NCBI GenBank assembly: GCA_025618425.1
Contig: CM046850.1
Span: 30,903,044-30,967,043 of the forward strand
Direction: 5' to 3'
From: Heliocidaris tuberculata
Taxonomy: Eukaryota; Echinodermata; Echinoidea; Camarodonta; Echinometridae
DNA: 64,000 nt
Shown: piece by piece, positions 54,765-63,850 of the stretch
How positions within the stretch are numbered: the stretch's first letter is position 1
Layout of the letters: each line of letters opens with the position of its first letter
Program-made: the position numbers and the translations under genes
Notes under the pieces: model-generated
Database searches by the model: none
Seen by the model: only the letters and a program-made list of their open reading frames with translations
Told to the model about the DNA's origin: nothing

Positions 54765-54844
54765 TTAACTCAGTGACTACAGGGACCGGGTAGCTCCTGT
54801 ATTAAGCCTATTGGAGTTAAAGAATTCAGTAGTCAACAGGGTAA
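54765..54844 (+). mobile_element. family E short element
   Basis: TTAACTCAGTGACTACAGGG, ACCGGGTAGCTCCTGTATTA, then AATTCAGTAGTCAACAGGG. The right TTAA has decayed to GTAA. Confidence 0.7.
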
Positions 54845-55141
54845 CTCTAAGGTCAAGAACAAGAGAAGAGCTTGAAGAATTTTGAATGTGCTTGCTCTGA
54901 TGATAAGGTTGTGGAAGATTATCTTCTTGGTGAAGAATGAAGTGGAGAGGAATCAAGAGGTAGAATAGTTCTGCCATTTCATTGCCGTGGGCCAAATTTC
55001 AATGATTTCTTTTGCTCGTCTTTCGTTCTTAACTCGTAGTTGAATCCAACAAATGCATTTTGAATGGAGATCAATCATTTTCAACAATTACACTCAGTTT
55101 TTCAATTAACCTTTTCGTGTCATCGACCCAAAGACGAGGTC

Positions 55142-55462
55142 CAAGACCCCGTTCTCATTACGAGATTGGAAAGTGAATCGCGCTATCATAGGGCGACCCA
55201 TGGCGTGCGCCAGGGAGGTCCACTGGCACGCCGCGGGTTCACACTTGCAGAGGATAGCGCCATCTATCTTGGTACTCTCTGCACAGTAAACTGTGAGTAG
55301 GCACGCTCTAGATCGCGCTATCTCTCGTGGACCACCCCCTAGTGGTGGTCCGTTTTGGGATCGATGTGGACCTCCGTGGATCACGCCGAAACGATGTCGC
55401 CACGTTCTCACCTTAGAGGTGGCGCGATCTAGCGGGCTCTAGAGCGTGCCATCCCTATAACT
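55142..55462 (-). mobile_element. PIF/Harbinger-like MITE, one end lost
   Basis: Left end AGACCCCGTTCTCATTACGA matches the termini of 59362-59792. The body (ACGTTCTCACCTTAGAGGTG, GGCGCGATCTAGCG; CCACTGGCACGCCGCGGGTT) is homologous in reverse orientation. The right terminus is missing after GTGCCATCCCTATAA. Much GC-richer than its surroundings. The 101-residue minus-strand frame is not a transposase. Confidence 0.75.
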
Positions 55463-55539
55463 ATAAGTTACTGAATTCTTTGAAACGTCTTGTATGCCAT
55501 TCATAGATTAGCTGTAATGAGTTCTAATCAGAATGGTGT

Positions 55540-55915
55540 TGTCTGCTAAGATCCAGAAGGGTGTTAACTCTGTATTAAAGTGACAGTAAACTGGAGCTCT
55601 TTAATAGTGCCATCTTTCAACAGGATTTGATAAGTGTCTGCGCCTCTCATTTTCCCATCATGCCCCATTCTAGTTTGTAGAAGCTTAAGATGTACCTGCA
55701 CATAATTTTCCACAATGCCAAGTCAAAAATAATAGTTTGAAATATAAAGTTTGCCTATTATCGAAAAAGCTATTTGTCAAAATTCAACATAAAATGCCAA
55801 TAATTTTCAAATGATAATCTTAATTCAGCAATCACTGTTAGATGGCGCTGTTCAAATTCTGCCAGTTTAATGCCACTTTAAAAGATATTGATACCTTCTG
55901 GCTTTCAGGAGATGA
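55540..55915. mobile_element. family A MITE split by a TTAA element
   Basis: Left arm TGTCTGCTAAGATCCAGAAG, right arm ACCTTCTGGCTTTCAGGAGA. Excising 55575-55881 leaves a normal hairpin. Confidence 0.8.
55575..55881. mobile_element. TTAA element inside family A
   Basis: TTAAAGTGACAGTAAACTGG and CCAGTTTAATGCCACTTTAA are imperfect inverted tips (~20 bp), with a further inverted pair GTGCCATC/GATGGCGC inside. TTAA on both edges; 307 bp; no frame. Confidence 0.8.
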
Positions 55916-56060
55916 TTTCTTATTGTTTCACTGAGGTTTTCGTTTAACTTCTTGCGTGCCATTGACCAAAGATTAGCCCCTTTTACAAAAGTTATGAAAT
56001 TTTTCAAAATGTGTTGTATACCATTTTTAGGTTAGTTTTTATGGATCCTTTTGCAAACAA

Positions 56061-56136
56061 TGTTATCTGCTGAGATGCAGAAGGGTGTTCACTCTTTGTT
56101 AAGGGTTATTAATGCCCTTCTAGCTCTTTACGTACA
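56061..56136. mobile_element. family A hairpin MITE
   Basis: TCTGCTGAGATGCAGAAGGG and TTAATGCCCTTCTAGCTCTT. The loop contains TTAAGGGTTATTAA, i.e. two spare TTAA sites. Confidence 0.75.
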
Positions 56137-56284
56137 TTGTGTTCTTTTGTGATCTAAGGTAGATATGGAAGGGGTGTTTGACCTTTGACTTCCCGTGTGT
56201 TTTTCGTCGACTGTGTAGGATTTTAACTTTAATGATGAAACTAGGCAATTTAAAAAAAAAGAAGAATTTATAGTGCCTTGTGTT

Positions 56285-56815
56285 AGGAATTTGACACACT
56301 CTCTCCATTTCTTTCCTGTCCCCCTCATCTCTCTCTGTCTCCTGTATGTCTGTCTCTGTCTTGGCCTGTACATGTATTTCTCTCTTCTACCTGTCCATCT
56401 CTCTCTCTCTCTCTCTCTTTCTGACTTTCTCTGTCCTTGTTTCTCTCTTCTGCCTGGCTGCTTATCTCTATGTGTGTCTTTCTGTATATCTGTCTGTCTT
56501 TATGTGTGTCTGTGTGTCTGTCTTTGTGTGTATGTGTGTCTGTTTTTCTGTATATATGTATGTGTGTCCTTGTTTTTGTCTGTGTGTCTGTCTTTGTGTG
56601 TGTCGGTGTGTGTGTATGTCTGTGTGTGTCTGTTTCTTTCTCTGTGTGTTTGTGTGTCTTTCTTTCCTCTGTCTGGCCCTCTCCTTTTTCTCTTGCTCTC
56701 TTTTTTCATCCCTCTCAATTGCTTGCTTTCTCATTTGTCCTCTCTCTCTCTCTTCCATCCTCTCTTTGTCTCTTTCTCCATCTTCCCTCATCCATTCCTC
56801 ATCCACCCGTCTCCA
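56285..56815. repeat. (TC)n and (TGTC)n pyrimidine tract
   Basis: TC, TGTGTC and TCTG units for ~530 bp. The frames of 142, 207 and 243 residues on the plus strand and 127 on the minus strand are low-complexity translations (Cys/Val/Leu/Ser or His/Thr/Gln/Lys), not genes. Only the last third of the 243-residue frame is ordinary sequence. Confidence 0.92.
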
Positions 56816-56978
56816 CCAGGATGGATTCCATGGTCCTATCCCACCTTCCAATTACTCCCAATTAACCCTGTTATCAGTGTGGGACAGCCTTGGTAGTATC
56901 CCACCTAGTGGGTCACTGTCCCGCTCACATACTTCCATGACAGATCTAAGAATAATGTTGACTGGATGCTCCAAATGC

Positions 56979-57073
56979 TTGCCTGCAGATATCATCTGTA
57001 AGGTCTTTCTTCACCTTGATTCGTATTCTTTGAGGAGATTGTCTCCCAGAACCTGTGGAAAGATACATGAGAG
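56979..57073 (+). CDS. F-box-like segment, possible partial exon
   Basis: The open frame here reads LPADIICKVFLHLDSYSLRR, then LSPRTCGKIHE. It follows the F-box pattern: Leu-Pro start, hydrophobics at positions 5, 6 and 9, Phe at 10, Leu at 13, Asp at 14, Leu at 18 and 21, Ser at 22, and a Cys at 26 (one later than usual). F-box proteins use this motif to bind Skp1 in SCF ubiquitin ligases. The usual Trp three residues after the Cys is missing. The segment ends at GAGAG followed by GTAGTAAAT, a plausible donor at 57074; the frame stops at once if read through. Acceptors upstream are only moderate (TTCCATGACAG at 56943). It could be a pseudo-exon or coincidence. Confidence 0.22.
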
Positions 57074-57227
57074 GTAGTAAATTCTGGAATATTGAAAAAG
57101 CTCTTGGAAGCTGCAAAAAGCTGTGGACAGCTTGAAATAACTGTAGAATTCAAAGTATAAAGAAAAGTAAATTTCCTTCAAAATTTGTTTGAATTCCTGT
57201 GAAATCTGTAGCACACAAATGATTTTT

Positions 57228-57580
57228 ACATAATCACCACTACTACCAACACCATCATTACCATCATTGTTATCATCATCACCACCATCACCACCACCAC
57301 CACCACCACCACCACCACCATCACCACCACCATCACCACCACCACCACCATCACCACCACCATCACCATCACCACCACCACAACCACCACCACCACCACC
57401 ACCACCACCATCACCACCACCACCACCATCACCACCACCATCACCATCACCATCACCACCACCACCACCACCACCACCACCACCACCACCATCACCACCA
57501 CCACCACCACCACCACCACCACCACCACCATCACCATCACAACCACCACCACCACCACCACCACCACCACTATCATGATG
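57228..57580. repeat. (CCA)n/(TCACCA)n microsatellite
   Basis: About 340 bp of CAC/CAT units. The poly-Pro/Ser plus-strand and poly-Val minus-strand frames (103 and 116 residues) are its translation. Confidence 0.97.
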
Positions 57581-57589
57581 ATAACTTAC

Positions 57590-57895
57590 TAGTTTATCCT
57601 ATCAAAATATTTTCCTTTCATCATAATCGTTATCCTTTTTCCATCATCAACACCATTTATATACCATACATGATATTTTCATCTCTTTTTAATCATTATT
57701 TTTCCTCTCCTCTTCCCATTGTCTCATCCCTTTGTATTCTCTATCCAAGACAACTCACATTATGAGATCACCTTCCTTCACCTTCTCATAAAGACCCATC
57801 TCATTTTCTTTGAATCTTTACAGAGACCGCATCTATTCCTAGTTAAGGAATAAATAAAGACGTCTGACCTGTTTCTTCCCATTCCATTAGGACCA
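57590..57895. other. no recognisable feature
   Basis: AT- and pyrimidine-rich, no repeats matched. Confidence 0.4.
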
Positions 57896-58200
57896 TTAAC
57901 ACATGTCTGACATTCAAATCCAACCTCGGCCCCCCTCCCCGATCCTTCCATTCGTGACGTCCGATATTTATCACGCCAATTATAATTGACTAGACTGTCA
58001 TAAATACAAACCGCTGATGGAGTTTGGGACGTCTATTTTTGCATTTCTCTGACGAGCCAGATTCCTTTTATCTTGAGCCGGACGCATTAACGTTTCTCTG
58101 GCCGTGTATCATTTTCACGGCATCATTTGAGCGGATTTCTCTTCTGTCATCGTTTTCCAAGTCCCTGATATTTCGACCCTTTTAACTCTATTTCCTGTTT
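57896..58200. promoter_or_regulatory. candidate conserved non-coding block
   Basis: Mixed-composition, CG-containing, non-repetitive DNA. It includes the palindromic homeodomain-type CAATTATAATTG (57978-57989), GTCATAAATAC just after, and CATCATTTGAGCGG. It lacks long frames. The density of such sites is why I flag it; conservation is untested. Confidence 0.25.
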
Positions 58201-59250
58201 TTATTCCTCTTTTTTCTTGCTCGTTGTCGAGCAGAACTTTAAATATGTAATGAGGTTAATGATCTCTGATTTCACTGGTGCTCCATTTTGGTTGAATGAG
58301 GGTCTCATTTTCTCGCGAGTATCATTCAAAAGTTGAAGAATAACTCATTAACCCGAATCTTGCTGTCGACATTTGTATTAGACTTAAGATGTTCGATCAT
58401 AGTGGAACAAATCTTTACTCGAGAATTCTTCTGTTGGTTGGATAGCCAGAGGAGCCGAAAGCTCACATCTCATTTATTCAATTCTTTCTCTTTTGAAATA
58501 CTTTACCCTAATTTATATTTTGTTAAAAAAGATTACGGATACATGAATATAAACAAGTTGTTTTCATGCTTTGGTGCCGATGATTATTATAGCTGGTAAA
58601 GGAGAAACTATACATAAATTGAATCGAATTGAAAATGTTTTCCAAAATAAACAATAAATATTCTCATTTCAAGCCATTTGTAAGTCTCAACACTGTTCTG
58701 AAGGCCTGGCATATTAGTGATTTGATTAGATAGAGAGGGAGAGAGAGAGAGAGAGTAGGGGAGACAGACAGATAAAAAGAAATAAGATACAGAAGCAACT
58801 TAGAAAAATTGTGGTATAAATCAGAGAATGAAATAGATGCAGAATTACTCCAATCGATTAGTTTTTAAAATTTCCCCAAAGAGCTTTCTAATAATAGTTT
58901 CAATCATTCCATTTTAGATAAGAATTGTCTTCATTACCAATACCCAGAACTCTTTACATCTTTTCAGGGGACATTTATTCCCAAGTTACAAATATATTGA
59001 TTGTCATTTACTTCTTTATATCTCAATTTGTGCCTGGCAGAAGGACACTTGTAAGAGAATTCTAAAAACATCAATATAAGAAATGCTCAGAAAATACATT
59101 AGGTACATATACATGTGCCCTTTAAAGCACCAAGTGGAATTGGTTTTGTACTTCTTCTCCTTGTCTTTGCTGAAAATGTATCTTTAAAAAACATCATTCT
59201 AAAACATTCACCAGCACTGCTACACATGTTTTTGTGATGGACAGACTTGG
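58200..59250. other. no firm feature
   Basis: An 88-residue plus-strand frame (58333-58599), without a recognised domain, lies in AT-rich DNA. A short GA microsatellite at 58733-58757. Otherwise nothing. Confidence 0.35.
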
Positions 59251-59292
59251 CATATCATCTGTTGAGAGCCATTAGGGTTTTAACTGTGTCAA

Positions 59293-59350
59293 CTTCTACT
59301 TCTACTTCTACTTCTACTTCTACTACTACTACTACTTTCACTACTACTAC
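59293..59350. repeat. (CTT)n(CTA)n microsatellite
   Basis: TTCTAC units followed by CTA units. Confidence 0.95.
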
Positions 59351-59361
59351 TTTGGCTCTTA

Positions 59362-59792
59362 GACCCCGTTCTCATTACAAGGGATAGAGCGATCTAGCGC
59401 GCACTAGATCGCGCCACCTCTATGGTGAGAACGCGGCGACGTCGTTCCGGCGCGATCCAGGGCGATCCACAGCGATCCCAAACCGGACCACCTCTGGGGG
59501 GTGGTCTACGAGAGATAGCGCGATCTAGCGGATACAGCTCGCATATAGCGCACAGTATACAGTCGGTATAGATCGCTAGCGTTAAGCCGAATCGAATTAT
59601 GCGCGAAAACGTTGACCCCATTACGTCAGATGTCATGGCAACAAGAACCCTGAAAAAGAGAAGTGCGACGATAGATCGCGCTACCCTCTGCAGGTGTGAA
59701 CCCACGGCGTGCCAGCAGCGTGCCAGTGGACCGCCCTGGCGCGATCCACGATGGAGCGATCCACTTTCCAATCTCGTAATGAGAACGGGGTC
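59362..59792 (+). mobile_element. PIF/Harbinger-like MITE, complete
   Basis: Exact inverted tips GACCCCGTTCTCATTAC / GTAATGAGAACGGGGTC, flanked by TTA (59359-59361 and 59793-59795), the 3-bp TWA duplication typical of PIF/Harbinger (an alternative reading is a 5-bp CTTAG duplication with tips starting ACCCC, which would suggest another superfamily). 431 bp, GC- and CG-rich with repeated GCGATC(C/T) motifs. The 125-residue minus-strand frame is derived from these repeats and is not a transposase. Confidence 0.85.
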
Positions 59793-59800
59793 TTAGTAGA

Positions 59801-60157
59801 CAAAGATAATGTTGAGTTCTGGTCATATGATTGCATTGTGAAAGAAACTCTCAAAACAATTGGGAAAGATTGATCATGTCTACAGTACAATTTGTGCATA
59901 GTGTGAGGTTGGTGAAACATCAAAATGATAAGAAATTGACCCAGTCTCGCTGAAAAGCACATGCACTGCACACAGAAATGGGTATATGGGACTGCACACG
60001 CAAGTGGCATGAATGTTCTTCCCGAACTCTTCAGCTATTTCTAGTCATATTTTGAATATGTGGGCATTCGAAGAGCAGTCCTTCCAAGCTAACAATAAAG
60101 GAATGAGAAAGCTCACAAAATAATTTTTAACCTTTCCCAGAACTCAACCTTCTCTTT
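59801..60157 (-). mobile_element. family B MITE
   Basis: ATAATGTTGAGTTCTGGTCA at the left, CCCAGAACTCAACCTTCTCT at the right. The left outer tip overlaps the family A edge, and both TTAA edges are lost. A gap removes part of the CTGAAAAGGATTGC-type block near 60080. Confidence 0.85.
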
Positions 60158-60845
60158 GGGCTATAGAGGGTGAATAAAATGCCTCAGTTCTCCTCAATGC
60201 GTATATAAGATGTATAGCATGATCACTGCATTAAAAATGTATAACTTGCCATTCGGATAGTGCAGCAGAGATTTTGTACGCGGAGTTAGAGTGCTCCTGA
60301 CTTGCATAAATAAGGGATATATTTTCAGATATTATTCGGAAATAACCTTTTACCCTATGAATTATTCCAGGGGTCTTGACACATTATGTTCTCCTCTCAA
60401 TCTATCAAGGTGAAAGGATATTTTTGAGAGTGGAAGGAATCTGTATATCTTCTTCAAATTGGCACTTCTGATACAGTTGTATTCATCCCTGAAGACAAAA
60501 TGTTATGTATTCAACTAAAGCAAAACAGATTGAATGAATATTACAGAAAATGGCCAACTTGTGAAGGAAATAGAAATTTTGCATTAGACTGCGTGTTGCT
60601 AATTGAAAGAATTAATGATTTTTCCTTTCTTATAAACAAGCAGAATTCATAAAACTTGCAAAAACTTCAGAAGAGAAGTCATGCCTATGGATCTGCAAGT
60701 CCAGGAAAATAAATTGTTAGTATGATGTAGTTGGTAAATTATTTTGCTTAAAACAACAAAATGTACTGCAACCTGATAACAGATGCAATTCGTACTCTAT
60801 ATTTTCCTCGTTTTGATTGTAGATGTTGCAGTGGTGTACAAGTTT
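60158..60845. other. no recognisable feature
   Basis: AT-rich DNA with no matched repeat. Confidence 0.4.
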
Positions 60846-61432
60846 TTAAAGGGATACTTTGGTAGGCCTGCATGGGCGATTTCCGATGAGAGAGGAAAAT
60901 ATACTCGGAGCTTCGTGTCACTTCGATACAAGGACTTCCATCGCACGTGCTAAAACATGTGATTCATATTGGACCACCTCTGAGATAAGACTGGCTTGTG
61001 TTTTAAATTTCGCGCGGTGGGAAAGTAATCAAACATATGGAAAAGTAATTACAGAGCCAGCTCTCTGGTAGAGCCTGGGATTAGTTACGTAATCGTGGCG
61101 ACAACGAGTCGCGGCAGGGCAGTGCAGAAGCGATGGCTAGACTAATCAACCAGAAGTTAACCGTGTTTTGTATTTGGAAATATTTCAGCATTACACTAAA
61201 CTTGTTTGGGGGAACGAGGTTACAACCAGTTACAAGACTAAGAGCCCGGGACTGGTTAAACCCGAAGTATTCGCCGAGCTCCAGTTCGGTCAACTTCGTG
61301 CCGTCCGATCATTTATGACCTTAGTCCGACGGCCTCGCACAACGGGCGTGCTATGTGTACAAGTAAACGAGCCTTTTGGAAATTCTGCACGATTTCATTT
61401 CCCCATGAGTTCTCATTAGACTGCCCCTTTAA
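60846..61432. mobile_element. possible TTAA element, GC-rich body
   Basis: TTAAAGGGATACTTTGG at the left and GACTGCCCCTTTAA at the right, TTAA on both edges but only ~8 bp of inverted tip (TTAAAGGG). The body is much GC-richer than its flanks and holds overlapping short frames (60859-61071, 61133-61318 and 61168-61419 plus; 61081-61293 minus) without domains. A single copy in this window. Confidence 0.5.
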
Positions 61433-62690
61433 AATATACATGTAGGCATTTCTGATTTCTGTCTTTTTGTAAACCATACAGTATAAAATGTGAACGTCGC
61501 TAGGGTTTGCACTTGTTCATATGCATCATAATTTCCTGTCTGATGGCTGACAACATTTTTTGTCTGGCTTGTCTACATGTAAAGAGAATACTGTAGACAA
61601 GGATTTTAGATGGGAGAAAAGAGGAATATTCAAAAGAATGCCTTTAAAAAAAAAAACATATTTCTTTCAAACATTAAAGGATGTACGCATGATTGCAAAG
61701 GCCCTGGTCAAAATTTCCCCCAATTTTTGTCTGTAAAATGCAGTATTATTCTGAATTGTAGATTTGTGAAATGGTGACAAGAAAATGCATCTGAGCCAGA
61801 GGGAGAGGAAATTTTTGTATCAAATTATCAGACTTTTCCTAAGGGATGTCAATTCATCAATTTTGGAGATTTTGGAGATTGCAAACCAAAGGTTAAAATG
61901 AAATTTTTTGATGAAGATTACAATATCAAGCCTACTGCTCGTTGTCAGGAGGAAATAGTTTCATAGAATTGTTGATTTGTCTACCAGTTTTTCTCCCATC
62001 AGGAATACTCTATCCCTTCAAGATGAAATGTTGATGATGTTTTATGAGAATGATGAGTGCCGATGGGACGCTTGCTTTGAATGTTGGGATATCGAATGAA
62101 CGTTTTGATTGGCATGACATTTGTTGCTATTTCAAAATCCTGTCCTCTCCCTGAACTACTTAGGCTGAAGCCTGGAGCAGACAGGAAATGCCATACAACT
62201 CAAACAATTACTTCAAGTACTCCCAAAGACCAATATTAGAAGATGCCAATTTGGTGATTTAAAGGGAGCAATGTCATTTGATCTTGTCGCTTATGTGGTC
62301 AAAGCGCTATTAAATTTGCTGGTCTTGTTCAGGACAAACTGAGTCACATTTATTGCTGTAATGTTAGTCTGATGTTTGTCCATCGATTCTATTTTTACAC
62401 TTTGTCAATATGATACTTGCTTTTAGTCATTTTACCGAGTATGGGAGGGCCCTACATCACACTTTCTTACTGAAAGGGTGTCATAGATGAAATTAAATTG
62501 GCTTCCATTGAATTATATTTTGAGAGCATTGGCTGATGATGAGCTAAAAACTACATTGCAATGTAGTATAAGAATTTTTGTTGTTGAGAAGTTTGCAGTT
62601 GTGCCCAATTATCATACTTTGCAAATAGGCCTATGCGCAACGTTTACACTTTGTGTTGATTTGGAATCCTTATTGATTTTTCATGTTCTT
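61433..62690. other. no recognisable feature
   Basis: AT-rich. A 277-residue frame that starts at 62487 is ordinary for ~65 codons and then becomes translated (CTA)n; I do not call it a gene. Confidence 0.4.
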
Positions 62691-62699
62691 TCAAGAAAA

Positions 62700-63003
62700 T
62701 GTCCACTTTTTTCTACTGTTACTACAATTGCTACTACTATTACTAATGCGATAATGACAAAGACTATTACTGCTACTACTGCTACTATTACTACTACTCC
62801 TACTACTACTACTACTCCTACTACTACTACTCCTACTACTACTACTACTACTACTACGACTACTACTACTACTACTACTACGACTACTACTACTAGTACT
62901 ACCACTACTATATTATTTACTACTACTACTACAACTTCTACTACTGTTACTACTTCTACTACTGCTACTACTACTGCTTCTACTACTACTACTACTACTA
63001 CTG

Positions 63004-63051
<48 letters not shown>

Positions 63052-63370
63052 TAACTGTTACTACTACTACTACGACTATTACTGCTACTACTACTTCTAC
63101 TACAACTGCTACTACTACTACTACTACGACTATTACTGCTACTACTACTTCTACTACAACTGCTGCTACTACTGCTTCTGCTACTAATACTGCTACTATT
63201 ACTACTACTACAACTTCTACTATTAAGACTACTACTGCTACTACTGCTACTACTACTACTACTACATGTGTAGTACTACTATTACTACTGCTACTACTAC
63301 TATACTTCTTCTACTACTAGTACTCCTACTACTTATTCTTCAACTACTTCTTCCACCACCACTCCCACTA
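62700..63370. repeat. (CTA)n microsatellite, ~650 bp
   Basis: CTA units with CTG, CTT, CGA and CCT variants. It gives poly-Thr (plus) and poly-Val (minus) frames. Among the longest simple repeats in the window. Confidence 0.97.
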
Positions 63371-63489
63371 CTCGTAATACTAATTCAGATACTACTGATA
63401 TTAAAACTAAAAGATGTATGAACAATGATTTGTAGAATAATATTGAAAGTGGTATGAAGGAGTACATGTAGCAAAAATGGAGAGATGAA

Positions 63490-63850
63490 GGCCTTTAAAA
63501 TGGAGTGCAGTACAGTGGGAATGTGGTCGTTATGAGGAGGAAAGAGAAAAAGTAATTATGTTTGATTGCATTGAACATTTCAAGGAGTGGACTTGATGAG
63601 AGTAGTGATGAAAGAATTGCAGAGGCTGGAGTACAGTAAACTTCCATTATGGTGCGTCCACACATGACAAGAATCATGTTTTGAAACATGTGATAAGGCA
63701 AGTGAAGTACATGTAGCGTAGCTATGGCTGGAGTAAAGTAAAACTTTCATCATTTTCTGTCTAAATATGACAAAAATAGTATTTTTGATACATTTCTTGA
63801 ACATGTCCACACATGAACAAGAATCACGTTTTAAAATGTTTGATGAATAG
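63490..63850. repeat. ~125-bp diverged duplication
   Basis: GGCTGGAGTACAGTAAACTT and GGCTGGAGTAAAGTAAAACT (63627, 63728) are each followed by GTCCACACATGA(C/A)AAGAATCA and GTTTTGAAACATGTGAT / GTTTTAAAATGTTTGAT. The second unit carries an insertion. Confidence 0.65.

Larger units (their letters stand above)
59255..59808. mobile_element. family A MITE holding a microsatellite and a TTA-flanked element
   Basis: Left arm TCTGTTGAGAGCCATTAGGG. The right arm GGCTCTTA is cut at 59361 by the next element and resumes as TTAGTAGACAAAG. The loop carries a (CTT/CTA)n microsatellite at 59293-59350. Confidence 0.65.

Noticed and set aside
5514..56136. CRISPR array from repeated ~30-bp units
   Set aside because: The repeats are inverted hairpins scattered over tens of kilobases, not direct repeats with uniform spacers, and the DNA is eukaryotic in character.
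56346..57077. 243-residue plus-strand open frame as a gene
   Set aside because: The first two thirds are translated TC/TGTC microsatellite. Only the last ~50 codons are ordinary, and these are reported separately as an F-box-like segment.
57226..57578. Proline-rich (plus) and valine-rich (minus) proteins
   Set aside because: Both come from the same (CCA)n tract. Overlapping openness on both strands is expected from simple sequence.
59394..59771. 125-residue minus-strand frame as a transposase remnant
   Set aside because: It lies within a 431-bp MITE and consists of translated GCGATC-type repeats; no catalytic triad or DNA-binding motif is visible.
62487..63320. 277-residue poly-Thr protein
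   Set aside because: It is the translation of a (CTA)n microsatellite. Long openness follows from the repeat lacking stops in that frame.
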